From the NCBI GenBank assembly GCA_031410915.1, contig JANNZY010000147.1, forward strand, positions 72,820 to 136,819: 64,000 bases of DNA, read 5' to 3'. Both the position numbers and the translations under genes were made by a program. The stretch's first letter is position 1; each line of letters starts with the position of its first letter. The notes beneath the pieces are model-generated. The model was given only the letters and a program-made list of their open reading frames with translations, was not told the DNA's origin and did not search any database. The stretch comes from WLMZ01 sp031410915. GTDB taxonomy: Bacteria; Actinomycetota; Acidimicrobiia; Acidimicrobiales; Ilumatobacteraceae. Positions 8,522 through 18,300 of the stretch are shown one piece after another.

Positions 8522-9301
8522 ATGAGGCATCTCCTTCGATTCGGTGACGATGGTTCGCGTGCCGCGGACGTGGCATGGCTGTGGATCAACAGCCACCGCT
8601 GGCCCGGCTGGGACCTTGAGACCGTGTGCGCCATTGAGCCCGAGGGCGCCGTCCCCCGTCAGCGGCTGCCGTTCAGCGAAGCCGGGTGGGGGTCTTCACA
8701 GACGGTCGTGAGCGATGACGATCCGCGTCTGGCGCTGTCCGCCACGTCGGATCTCCTGGTGGTCGGCGATCGTGGGCGCGTGCCGGCGATGGCGGCCTGC
8801 CTCGGCAGTACCACCGAATGGCTGCTCGTGCGGCCACCCGCGCCAATGGTCATCGTGCGCCACGGGCGCCGCACGGAGTCGGTCCTGCTCTGCACGGACG
8901 GGTCGGCCAGCGCCACCCTCGCTGTGCGCACCCTCGCCGCGATGCCGTGGATCAGCGGACTCGAGGTGATGGTTGTCGGTGTCGTCGACGGATGCACTGC
9001 GGCAGAGGAGGCAGTGCACCGGGCAACGACCTTGCTCAGCGTCGCCGGTGCCGCTGTTCGACAGCGTGTGCTACACGGCGACGCGACGGACCTGCTCGCC
9101 GATCTGGCGCACGAGACACCTCACGATCTGCTGGTCGCAGGGACACGCGGCCTGACGGGCATCGAGCGACTTCGCCTCGGTTCGACCGCGGCACGGATCA
9201 CGCACACGTCACCTGCGTCGGTCCTGCTCGCGTGCGCTCGCCCCTGCAATTCGTCGGAGGTGCGAACCGACGACTGCGACGACGCTCGCGGCTATCTCTG
9301 A
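8522..9301 (+). CDS. universal stress protein family protein
   Basis: The protein is 259 residues. The C-terminal half is a clear Usp domain (SVLLCTDGSASATLAVRTL, LHGDATDLLADLAHE, LLVAGTRGLTGIERLRLGST). The N-terminal half is a diverged Usp-like domain that keeps LLVVGDRGRVPAMAACLGST but has a weak first strand. The ATG at 8522 starts directly at the first strand; an in-frame GTG at 8498 would add eight residues. It is the first gene of a likely four-gene plus-strand run (to 11911) and is divergent from the small membrane protein gene across a DosR-like inverted repeat. Confidence 0.82.
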   Translation: MRHLLRFGDDGSRAADVAWLWINSHRWPGWDLETVCAIEPEGAVPRQRLPFSEAGWGSSQTVVSDDDPRLALSATSDLLVVGDRGRVPAMAACLGSTTEWLLVRPPAPMVIVRHGRRTESVLLCTDGSASATLAVRTLAAMPWISGLEVMVVGVVDGCTAAEEAVHRATTLLSVAGAAVRQRVLHGDATDLLADLAHETPHDLLVAGTRGLTGIERLRLGSTAARITHTSPASVLLACARPCNSSEVRTDDCDDARGYL

Positions 9302-9345
9302 CCTCCGCGACAGGCAGCTGTGACCAAATGCTCTAGGACGAATTC

Positions 9346-9954
9346 ATGATCCAACGCATGATGCATTCCATGGACAACAACGCCGTGACTCCTCCGACAT
9401 TGCTCGCTGGGGAGCGGAGGGTCGAAGCGCTCGACGAAGAAGAATGCCTTGCGTTGCTCGCATCGGTGCCGATAGGACGCTTGGCCTACGTCGTCGACGG
9501 CCGTCCGGTGATCGTGCCTGTCGACTTCATGGTCCATGACCGCCAGGTCGTGTTCCGCACCGACCCCGGCGACAAGCTCTCCCACACACCGCTGCAACAC
9601 GTCTGCTTCGAGGCCGACAGCTTGCGCGAGATGAACGCAGGTTGGAGCGTCGTCCTCAACGGCCTCGCCCGCGACGTCACGACCGCGTTGGGGTCTGACT
9701 ACGACCGGCTGCGAGCGCAGATCGTTCCCACGCTTGCGCCGCTGCGTTCACCTCACTGGATATCGATCTCGATCGACACGATCAGTGGCCGCCGCCTTCG
9801 CACGCCGCTGGCGGCCGACGTATCGGATTCGATGTGCGCGCCCCTCGACGCTGACGTCGCCGACTGGAACGACCAGGGCCTCCCGATCGACAGCTCGGTG
9901 TTCGAGAACAGCGCGGTCGCCCGATCCAGCACGATCAGAAAGGCCTCATCATGA
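9346..9954 (+). CDS. PNPOx-fold flavin- or F420-binding protein
   Basis: The protein has 202 residues. Residues 25-150 fit the split-barrel pyridoxamine 5'-phosphate oxidase-like fold (ECLALLASVPIGRLAYV, PVIVPVDFMVHDRQVVFRT, GDKLSH, VCFEADSL, GWSVVLNGLARDV). The last 45 residues are an extra tail. AGGA lies 7 nt before the ATG at 9346. Members of this group in actinobacteria bind FMN or F420 and often belong to stress or hypoxia regulons. The stop overlaps the next ATG as ATGA (9951-9954), so it is co-translated with the CBS protein. Confidence 0.8.
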   Translation: MIQRMMHSMDNNAVTPPTLLAGERRVEALDEEECLALLASVPIGRLAYVVDGRPVIVPVDFMVHDRQVVFRTDPGDKLSHTPLQHVCFEADSLREMNAGWSVVLNGLARDVTTALGSDYDRLRAQIVPTLAPLRSPHWISISIDTISGRRLRTPLAADVSDSMCAPLDADVADWNDQGLPIDSSVFENSAVARSSTIRKASS

Positions 9955-10592
9955 AGGTTCGCGATGTCATGACCGCTCCGGCAATCACGCTCGGTCCGGA
10001 GGCGTGTGCCGGAGACATTGCCCGCAGTCTCATCCATCACGACATCAGCGGCATCCCCATCGTGGACGACATGGGCGTGCTGATCGGCATCGTGACCGAA
10101 GCCGACCTGATGCTGCACGAGGCGTTCGCCACACCCGGCCGGCGGGCCCTTGCCTTGGTCGGTGAGCTCGTCGGCGGCTACCCGGAGACGTGGCGCACCA
10201 AGATCGACGGCCATACGGCACAGGACCTGATGAGCTTCCCGGTGGTCACGGCGAATCCCGACGACACCCTGGACGACGCGGCGCGGCGCATGCTTCGCCA
10301 TCCGTGCAAGCGACTACCCGTCGTGCGTGACGGTCACGTGATCGGGATGCTCTCCAGGCACGACATCCTGCGCCGCTATGACCGCACCGATCGCGACATC
10401 GCCCAGGATGTCGCCACGCTGGTGACGCAGATCCTCGGCGACGACCATCGCGTCGACGCTACGGTTCAGGACGGCGTCGTCGAGCTCCGCGGCACCCCAC
10501 TCGGAATCGACGACGTGGATGTGTTGACGCTCGCGCTCGCCGGACTCGACGGCGTGGTCGACGTCATCGATGCCACCGCCGAACGCTGCTGA
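9951..10592 (+). CDS. CBS-domain pair plus BON domain protein
   Basis: The 213-residue protein has two CBS motifs: VRDVMTAPAITLGPE...SGIPIVDDMGVLIGIVTEADL (residues 3-55) and AQDLMSFPVVTANPDDTL...RLPVVRDGHVIGMLSRHDIL (about 86-142). A short BON-like tail follows (ILGDDHRVDATVQDGVVELRG). CBS pairs sense adenine nucleotides; BON domains usually contact membranes. It resembles the hypoxic response protein type of mycobacteria with an added BON domain. It is coupled by ATGA to the preceding gene and sits 35 nt before the CoA-transferase gene. Confidence 0.85.
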   Translation: MKVRDVMTAPAITLGPEACAGDIARSLIHHDISGIPIVDDMGVLIGIVTEADLMLHEAFATPGRRALALVGELVGGYPETWRTKIDGHTAQDLMSFPVVTANPDDTLDDAARRMLRHPCKRLPVVRDGHVIGMLSRHDILRRYDRTDRDIAQDVATLVTQILGDDHRVDATVQDGVVELRGTPLGIDDVDVLTLALAGLDGVVDVIDATAERC

Positions 10593-10627
10593 GGCGCCAT
10601 CGCTCTGACTGCGGTAAGCATCCTGCC

Positions 10628-11911
10628 ATGTCATCGCTGTCGAAGCTGAACCCGGGCCTGGCGCACGACGTCCTCGCCCTGATCGGCCCCGGAGCCGACA
10701 TCATCCTGCCGATCGCGAACGGTGAGCCGGTCACCGTGCTCGACGCCATCGAGCGCGAGGCGATGACATTGTCGGGAGTCCGTGTGCACCAGATGCACGC
10801 CCTGCGCGATCGGCCGTACTTGCACGCTGCGTTCGGTGATCGTCTCCGCCACGTCTCCTACTTCCTGTCCAGCGTCACCCGGCCCTGCTTCGCAGCCGGC
10901 ACGGTCGATCTCGTGCCGAACAACTTCAGTGAGATGCGCGCGATTCTCAGCGAGCGCACGGTGGATCCGATCGTCGTCGCCGCCGCGTCACGACCTGACC
11001 GCCACGGCTACTTCAGCCTCGGGTTGAACGCCGACTACGTGTCGTCGTTCGTGGGTCGGGCACGGTTCTTCCTGGAGGCGAACGCGCAGATGCCGCGCAC
11101 GTTCGGACGGAACCAGATCCACATCTCCCAGGTTGCTGGTTGGTGCGAAGCGGACTACCCGCTCATCGAGCTGGCCCCGTCGTCCACGTCGGACGCTGAC
11201 ACCCGAATCGCCCTCCTCGTGGCCGAGCGAATCGCAGATCGCTCCACGATTCAGGTCGGGATCGGTTCCACACCGAACGCGATCCTCGCTGCCCTCGGTC
11301 AGCACACCGATCTCGGCGTGCACACCGAACTGATCTCGGATGGCGTGATGGACCTCGTCGAGCGCGGCGTCGTGACCGGCGTCGCGAAGCAGCTCAATCG
11401 CACGAAGACCGTCGGGACGTTCGCGCTCGGCTCGCGGCGGTTGTACGACTTCCTCGATGACAACGCGGCGTTCGAGCTGTGGCCAGTGCGGTATGTCAAC
11501 GATCCGCGAGTCATCGCCGGCGAGGCGAAGTTCGTATCGATCAATTCGACGATCGCGGTCGACCTGCTCGGCCAGTGCGCGTCAGAGACCGTGAGCGGTA
11601 CCTACTACTCGTCCAGCGGTGGACAGGCCGACTTCGCCCGCGGCGCGATGTACTCGGCGGGCGGGCAGGGATTCGTCGTTCTGCACTCGACGACACGAGA
11701 CGGTGCGATCTCCAAGATCGTCGCCCAGCTCGCACCCGGCGACGTCGTCACGACACTGAAGAACACCGTCGACAAGGTGGTCACGGAATGGGGGGTTGCC
11801 GAACTCCGGGGCCGCTCCATCCGCGATCGTGCCCGCGCGCTCATCTCGATCGCGCACCCAGAGCACCGTGATGAACTCACCACACGGGCCACCGCACTCG
11901 CCTACCTGTGA
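10628..11911 (+). CDS. acetyl-CoA hydrolase/CoA-transferase family protein (4-hydroxybutyrate CoA-transferase-like)
   Basis: The protein has 427 residues, the usual length for cytoplasmic family members moving CoA between short acyl groups. Recognisable segments are the CoA-binding QVGIGSTPNAILAAL, HTELISDGVMDLVERGVV, the C-terminal-domain INSTIAVDLLGQ and the GGQADFARGA loop. The last of these corresponds to a conserved CoA-transferase motif. It may allow acetate or hydroxybutyrate recycling, which would suit fermentative survival. The gene follows the CBS gene by 35 nt in the same direction and ends 15 nt before a convergent gene. Confidence 0.85.
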   Translation: MSSLSKLNPGLAHDVLALIGPGADIILPIANGEPVTVLDAIEREAMTLSGVRVHQMHALRDRPYLHAAFGDRLRHVSYFLSSVTRPCFAAGTVDLVPNNFSEMRAILSERTVDPIVVAAASRPDRHGYFSLGLNADYVSSFVGRARFFLEANAQMPRTFGRNQIHISQVAGWCEADYPLIELAPSSTSDADTRIALLVAERIADRSTIQVGIGSTPNAILAALGQHTDLGVHTELISDGVMDLVERGVVTGVAKQLNRTKTVGTFALGSRRLYDFLDDNAAFELWPVRYVNDPRVIAGEAKFVSINSTIAVDLLGQCASETVSGTYYSSSGGQADFARGAMYSAGGQGFVVLHSTTRDGAISKIVAQLAPGDVVTTLKNTVDKVVTEWGVAELRGRSIRDRARALISIAHPEHRDELTTRATALAYL

Positions 11912-11926
11912 CGCATCACGGCTGCG

Positions 11927-12493
11927 TCACGCGCACTCTGCTTCGAGGGCTTGCCACTGGGACCACGCGTCGTGGTACTCGGTGTTCACCTGCTCGACCA
12001 GTGAGGCGTGGAGATCCGCATCGCGGTACCGGGCCATGGCAGCCAGGATGCGGGCGCTGATCACGTGTGCGCCAACCGAGCATCGCACGCTGGCCGCGAG
12101 ATGCTCGTCCGACATGTAGATGGCGGTCTCGTCACCGTTGTGGCCGACCGTGCGCATCTTGGTGTAGAGCCATTCCCGCGAGTGGTGCGATCCGACGAAC
12201 ACGCAGCGCCGATTCGTGACGACGAACGTCCCGGTGTCGGTCGCCGTTTCGTTCGCCGTGGGGGTGCGCTCGCGGCCGAGCGCCGTGGGATCCAGCTCGA
12301 CGAGGCGGCAATCCGGCACGATCGAATACGCGACCTCGGTCGCTTCGAGCATGACGCCGGCAACGCGGTCGGTGAACGCGACGAGCTGCACGGCCTGCAT
12401 CGATTCGAACGCCCGCGACACGGTGCTGCGTGCGGCTGCGCTGGCGTGCTGGCGCCGAAGATCTCCCTGGCGCGGGCTGGCCCACTTCAACAT
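11927..12493 (-). CDS. uncharacterised protein with PH-like segment
   Basis: No known family was recognised. The ATG at 12493 is chosen because GGAGG lies 8 nt upstream; longer in-frame starts (to 12640) would run into the divergent promoter. The 188-residue protein has no signal peptide. Its centre (TGTFVVTNRRCVFVGSHHSREWLYTKM) is like the strand-rich core of bacterial PH-like proteins, where VTNRR-type turns are common. The C-terminal third is helical (ISARILAAMARYRDADLHASLV). The gene is divergent from the cysteine hydrolase at 12615. Confidence 0.65.
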   Translation of the reverse strand: MLKWASPRQGDLRRQHASAAARSTVSRAFESMQAVQLVAFTDRVAGVMLEATEVAYSIVPDCRLVELDPTALGRERTPTANETATDTGTFVVTNRRCVFVGSHHSREWLYTKMRTVGHNGDETAIYMSDEHLAASVRCSVGAHVISARILAAMARYRDADLHASLVEQVNTEYHDAWSQWQALEAECA

Positions 12494-12614
12494 GGCGACT
12501 TCCTCCGAATGTGGTGGTTGTCCCGCCGCCGCCAAAGTCATCGGCTGAGTTGTGACCTGATTGAGCGCTTCACTCGAATGTTTGCAGACTCTTGACAGAG
12601 ATACTCTCGACGAC

Positions 12615-13247
12615 ATGATCCCTCGATTCGGCGCTGACACGGCCCTGATCCTGATCGACGTGCAGGTCGGCGTCGACGACGTGCTTCATTGGGGCGGACC
12701 CACCGGCCGACGCAACAACCCGGCCGCCGAGGACAACCTGGCACAGTTGCTCGCCGCGTTCCGTGAGGCCGGGGCACCGATCGTGTTCACGATGCAGGAC
12801 TCGTTGGAGGCCGCATCACCGTTGAAGCTCTCACTGCCGAGCGGCGCGTTGAAGCCCGGCTTCGAGCCGCTCGACGGTGAGGCGGTCGTCACCAAGCAGG
12901 TCAACGGTGCGTTCTTCGGCACAGACCTGGAGATCCGCCTGCGACGGGTCGGCGTGCATCGCCTGGTGGTGTGCGGGTTCTTCACGAACATGTGTGTCGA
13001 GACCACCGTGCGCACGGCGGGCAACCTCTGTTTCGACGTGTACCTGGTCCACGACGCGTGTGCCACGAGCAACCGCGTCGGCATCGGCGGCGTCGATCAC
13101 GATCCTGACGTGGTCCACGAACTGAGCGTGACCTCGATGCACGGAGAGTTCTGCACCGCGATCACCACCAACGTCGCAGTGGGTCTGCTGCGCGCAGACA
13201 ACACGGATCTGCATCGCGTGCAGGGCAACGACGCAACCGTGCGCTGA
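12615..13247 (+). CDS. isochorismatase-like cysteine hydrolase
   Basis: The 210-residue protein carries the family's Asp-Lys-Cys triad: D15 in LILIDVQ, K95 in VVTKQVNGAFFGT, and C128 in FFTNMCVETTVR. A cis-peptide turn precedes the Cys, as in nicotinamidases and other amidohydrolases. The VTKQVNGAFFGTDLE segment matches the non-isochorismate members better than true isochorismatases. Its substrate is not defined; nicotinamidase-type metal ligands are not obvious. The gene ends exactly where the convergent CAP gene ends (13247/13248). Confidence 0.85.
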   Translation: MIPRFGADTALILIDVQVGVDDVLHWGGPTGRRNNPAAEDNLAQLLAAFREAGAPIVFTMQDSLEAASPLKLSLPSGALKPGFEPLDGEAVVTKQVNGAFFGTDLEIRLRRVGVHRLVVCGFFTNMCVETTVRTAGNLCFDVYLVHDACATSNRVGIGGVDHDPDVVHELSVTSMHGEFCTAITTNVAVGLLRADNTDLHRVQGNDATVR

Positions 13248-15362
13248 TCACTCGATGACGCCGAAGGTGTCGACGATCAGGTGCGTGGCGACGAGGCTGA
13301 CCGCGCAGACTCCGGAACTGCCGTCGACGATGGCCGCGTTGGAAACCGCGACCCCACGTCCGTAGTTGACCGTTGACGTGCCCGGATAGCCGCGGCTGCA
13401 GGGGAACACGGCGAGCCAGCCGGGTGCGGTCTCGTCGGCAACGGTCACGTTGAGGAGGTAGTCGCCCGCGCGAACGGGCAGCACTTCGCGTGGCACGCCG
13501 GGTTGCAGCGCGGTACCGGCCACCCTGGTGTCCAGCGCGCGTCGCGGCGCTGTCGAGCCGAGTGTCTTCGCGCCGATGCCCGGCATCCACCAGCCGGTCA
13601 GGTCGACGACGAGATCCATCTGCTGCGAGGCGTAGAAGCACAATGCGGCCTCGCCGTTCACAGCCTTCACGGCGACCGTTGCATGGTTCGCGACGGCCGT
13701 GTTGGCGGGGTTCAGGTTGGTCACCACGGGCCGTGCCGCCGCGCAGTCCCATGCAGTCACGAACGCGGTCGCCACGATGCGGTCCGCTGTGATGTTGATC
13801 GAGACAGCCGTGGCCGATTCCGGTGCAGCACGGAGCGGCACGACGAGCATGCCGCCGACGATGCCGCCCTGGACGCGCGTGTCCCACAGCCGACCGGGGT
13901 CGGCGACGAACTCCGTCCCGCCGTCTTCCGGCAACCATTGACCGTGCACGTCGACGATCACGTCAGCGTCCTGCGACGACACGACGCACATCGAAGCGTC
14001 GGCCACCGCAACCGTCACCTGGTTCGGCACTGCTGCCGGCCCGTTGTAGTTCACCGACGAGGTCGGCGGCACGGCAGTGCCGCACCCGAACACGGTCACG
14101 TAGCCCGGCCCGGCTGCGTCGACGACGGTGACGTTGGCCGTGACCGCCGTGGCATCGCGGTCGACGTGAGCAAGGGGCAGCGACACAGGTTGGCCTGCAG
14201 CCAGCCGACGGCCACCCCATCCGTTGCGCGTGTCGACATCTCGGACCGGATCGACGGCGTGGAACCGTGAGCCGATCGGGCCCGGCGCGACGGTGGCCAT
14301 CACCTTCTGCTGCGACCGGCGCGCCTGCGTGATCTCGCACGCGTTCGATCCATCGACGGCGACGGTGTACACCCCTTCGGCCAGCCCCGCGAACGTGTGG
14401 TCCGCATATCCCGTCTGGGTGTACGGGTACCACGACGCTTCGGCGACGATCGCCCCGCCCAGGGTGAGCGTCGCGTGGATCATCGACGGCCCGGCCAACA
14501 GCGGCCCGCCGATCACGGCGCGACACGGTGTGACCTGCACGGCCGACGTCGGGGTGACGGTCAGCGACCCGCCGATGCTCGACGTCGTGAACGTCGGCCC
14601 CGGCTGCGGGCAGCGCGCGCCGAAGTCGGCAGTGTTGACCGGCTGCGTGTCGACGCCCTGCCACGTCGCTGGCAGGGCGTTGATCACCGCTGGGTCAGCG
14701 GATCCGGCGTCCCACACCATGTACGTCAGGCCGTCCGGCATGCACTTCACGCCGACGCCCATCTGCGTCGCCTGGTACGACAGCACGGACACGCGGTGGC
14801 CACCCGAGTTCATCAGCCCGATGAGGAACGATCCGGGACGAATGTTGTTCGCGCCTTGCTCCGCTCCACCGGCCAGGTGTGTGAACGTCGTCGTCAAGCC
14901 ATTGCTGGGGTTGAGGAACTGGTACCAGTTGAACGTCGGTGACGCTGCGTCGCACGACGGCGTGGTGCCGAACTGCGGGCAGTTCGGGTAGTCGTCGACG
15001 TCGGACACGAGCTGCTCGACGAAGCGGTGATCGATTGCCGAGAGATGGTCAGACAGCTGCAGCGCGGGCAGGCCACGGCTGGTGCGCTCCAGGTTCAGGG
15101 CGGCCGAGATGTCGGCTTCGATGCGTCGCTCGGTAGTGGTCCGTACGTCGGTCGGGAGGCGATTGATCATCGTCCCGCCGAGCCCCGAGCTGTCGAACGG
15201 GATCGCGTCGCCGCTCCCCCGGTCCAGGATCGGCTCGGCAGTTGCGGCGAGCGTCGGGTCCCACACGTGGACGACCGCTTCGACCCGGCCGGCATTGACC
15301 GCCACGGTGGCGGCGGCTGTCGCGAAAAGAGCAGCGAACGCGAGGATCGGGTGCGACGTCAT
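13248..15362 (-). CDS. secreted CAP-domain protein with three actinobacterial beta-repeats
   Basis: The protein has 704 residues. A signal peptide occupies about residues 1-29 (MTSHPILAFAALFATAAATV). Residues 60-230 form a CAP/SCP-like domain: LNLERTSRGLPALQLSDHLS, then GLMNSGGHRVSVLSYQATQM and GVGVKCMPDGLTYMVW. The C-terminal half has three copies of a roughly 120-residue repeat. Each opens with DTR (DVDTRNGW, LWDTRVQG, ALDTRVAG) and closes with VDVHGQW, VDLTGWW or VDTFGV, as seen in secreted proteins of Acidimicrobiia. The ATG overlaps the TGA of the adhesin upstream (ATGA, 15359-15362), so both are made together. It probably acts at the cell surface; an enzymatic role is not shown. Confidence 0.8.
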   Translation of the reverse strand: MTSHPILAFAALFATAAATVAVNAGRVEAVVHVWDPTLAATAEPILDRGSGDAIPFDSSGLGGTMINRLPTDVRTTTERRIEADISAALNLERTSRGLPALQLSDHLSAIDHRFVEQLVSDVDDYPNCPQFGTTPSCDAASPTFNWYQFLNPSNGLTTTFTHLAGGAEQGANNIRPGSFLIGLMNSGGHRVSVLSYQATQMGVGVKCMPDGLTYMVWDAGSADPAVINALPATWQGVDTQPVNTADFGARCPQPGPTFTTSSIGGSLTVTPTSAVQVTPCRAVIGGPLLAGPSMIHATLTLGGAIVAEASWYPYTQTGYADHTFAGLAEGVYTVAVDGSNACEITQARRSQQKVMATVAPGPIGSRFHAVDPVRDVDTRNGWGGRRLAAGQPVSLPLAHVDRDATAVTANVTVVDAAGPGYVTVFGCGTAVPPTSSVNYNGPAAVPNQVTVAVADASMCVVSSQDADVIVDVHGQWLPEDGGTEFVADPGRLWDTRVQGGIVGGMLVVPLRAAPESATAVSINITADRIVATAFVTAWDCAAARPVVTNLNPANTAVANHATVAVKAVNGEAALCFYASQQMDLVVDLTGWWMPGIGAKTLGSTAPRRALDTRVAGTALQPGVPREVLPVRAGDYLLNVTVADETAPGWLAVFPCSRGYPGTSTVNYGRGVAVSNAAIVDGSSGVCAVSLVATHLIVDTFGVIE

Positions 15363-18300
15363 GCACTGGCCGCGGTCCGGCGCGACCGCGACGGATCGCG
15401 AGTCACGAGGAGCAAAGCCATGCCGAGCCCGACGAGGATGCACGCGAGGCCGAGTGCGAACTGGTTGTCGAGCCCGGTACGTGGCAGATTGCTCGCACGC
15501 ACGACCGGACCGGGCTGCACCGGGCTCGGTGGAGTCGCGTGAGGTGCGACGTTCGGCTGTTGGGCAACGGCTCGCGACACGAATGTCTGCGACGCGACTC
15601 CGCAGCCGTGCAGCGTCGAGGCCCACACACCCGTTGTCGTGCCGGTCAGCGCGTCGGAGCCACCGGTCGGCACGGTGGTCGGACCAGGCTCGACGAGCAG
15701 CCGCTCTTGGTACGAGTACGTCCAGTTCGGCGCATGCGCCTCGCCGGGCGACGTGTACTGCCCGTCGCCGGCGACGCGCACGACGAACGACGCGACCTGG
15801 TTCGCGGCCTCGCACTCGCGTCCATCGACCGGCGTCGACGAGTCGTGGCGATACAGACCACCGGACGCGGCCACCCGGCGGTCGCCGAGCACCGCCGGCG
15901 GTGGGAGATCGGCCACGGTGAACAGATCGTGGTTGACGCCCGGACCGATCGGGTCGACCTCGGCGCGCTCGGTCACGATCGTCGGGCGCCAGATCGTCTG
16001 GCGCTCGTCGGAGCAATCCTTGTGGTCGGCCATCGGCGCCGCCGGCGTGACGTCGGTCCTGGTCGACGACTCGAAGGCCACGAACCGGCCAGGACCATCT
16101 GCCGGAACGGCGACACCAGGCATTTCCACCGTGCCGGCCGGAGCCCCGGACACGACCGTGTGGGCGATCGTCGCGACGAGCGATGTCGCAGTGCAGGTCG
16201 GCACGGCGGCCGTTCCCTGCTGGCCGGTGGTCGTCGCGTTCTGCCAGACGACGCTCATCTCGTACGTGCCCGCTGGGTAGCCGCAGTACTCGACGCGGTC
16301 GATCATCGTGTCGCCCGGGTTGGCCAACTGCCCGCCGTGATCGGTTCGCGCAAACGTCCGAATCCTGGGCACGTACGCGGTCTGGTCGTCGTCCGCCGCG
16401 TCGGCGTGCTCGGCAACCACTCGTGCGCCGATCGAGACGGTCTCGAACGCGACGAAGACCGAGCACGCGTGGCCGTCGGGCACGGCGTAGCTGACGTCGA
16501 TCGTCATGTCCGAAGCGGTTGCGACGACGCTCGCCGATCCGGTGATACCGCTCGGAGTGACGGAGCCGTCGGCGCTGCGCCGCTGCAGTTCTCCCGCCAC
16601 GGTGTAGGAGGTACCGGGCACGAGCCCGGTGCAGCGCACGTGGTCCGTCAGGTTGCCGCCCGTCGTCGCCAGGAGTTGGTTGCCGTCGGCGACATCGCGC
16701 AACGTCGTTGCGCAGTCGACGACGGGGACGACGTTCGTGTAGACGACATCCACCGCTGCGGCACCGTTCGGTGGGACGATGATCGTCAGGCACGGGCCAT
16801 CTGTCAACGGCTGGGCCCACGTGGGCTTGGCGACCTCGCAGACACTGAACGTGCCGGCCGTTGTGGGGATGCGGTCCGTGAATCCGTTGATGATCGTGGC
16901 GTGGGTACCGAAGTCGGTGCCGTCGTCGCGCACCACGGAGAACTCGAAGCCGGACAGGTCGCCCGGGCCCACGGTCGGGTCGGACAGCACCTTGTGGATG
17001 ATCAGCTGCTCGTTCGTGACGCCGTCCGTGATCGCCACCACGGTCGGGTTGGCCGGGTCGGTCGACAGTGGCCACGGCAGCACCACGTCCGCTGCCGGCG
17101 ACAGGCCCGCGGGCGCGATCGATTCGTGCAGCAACACCGGCGGCGTGACGGCACTCGGGTCGATGCTCGCGAAATCAGCGACGCCGTTCACGTCGGTGAC
17201 CGCCGTCGCGAGCACGCCGCCGCTGCCACCGTTGTCGATCAGTTCGAACGTCGCGCCGGACGGCGAGAAGTACGGATCGGCCGAAGACTTCACCACGCGC
17301 ACATGCGCTCGCGGCGCGACGGCGACGGAGGCATCGGCATGGAACGTGACGTTCGCCGGCGCGAAGTACACGCCGGTTGACTGCTGGCCCCCTCGGGCGA
17401 GGACGCCCTGCCACGACGACGATGTCGTGTAGGCCCGGTAGACGTGGATCGCGCCGACGGTGGCCCTGTCGATCAGGCGCACGTCCAGCGTGATCCGACC
17501 CGACGTCACGGTCACGTCCGGCAAGGGCGCGTTCGGATCGAGGCCGATCGGACCAACGATCGGCTGGCCCGACGTCGCCCACTGCAGGTTCGTCGTTTGA
17601 TCGATGATCGCGTGCATCGCCGACGCGTCGACCGGGCCTCCGGTGACGCTGGCGTCGATGAAGATCGACGATCGTCCGCTGGGATCGGTCGGGCCGGCCG
17701 ACGCGACGAACGTGAGGTTTGACGTCGACAGGCCGTACGCCCAGAGTTCCAGTGCGACCTGGTTCAGCCGCGCCGCGCCCGCTCCGCCCGCCCACCTCGA
17801 GAGGTTCGGTACGACGACCGAGCCGCTGCCGGTACGGTCACCGACGACGAAGTGTTGGATCGCCCAGACGCCGGCGGACAGCTCATCGGGCGTGAACGAC
17901 GTGACGAAACCGGGCACGATCTGGTTGCCGCCCTGGCCGTCGTTGATCAGACCCATCACCAGCGGCAGCACTTCCGCGCCCTCGGGATGCGCGAGCGGGC
18001 CGTGCAGCGACTCGGCGAGGGTGCGCCCGTCGGTGATGTCGCGCGGTCCGTAGGCAACACGCGGGTGTGAGCCGGAGTCGTCCAGGCACCACGCATAGAA
18101 CACCTTCGGCCCGGCACCGTTCGAGAGATCCTGGATGAACGCGTACTGCCCGGCCCATCGGGTCTGGCCGATTGCCGTGACGCCGACGTGCAGGCCGTGG
18201 ACACGACACCACGTCGTGCCGCCGATGCCGTTCGAGCCGAAGCCACCCGGACAGTTGGCCGGAACTCGGGGATCGTTCGAGGCGGTGAGGTCGTACGGCG

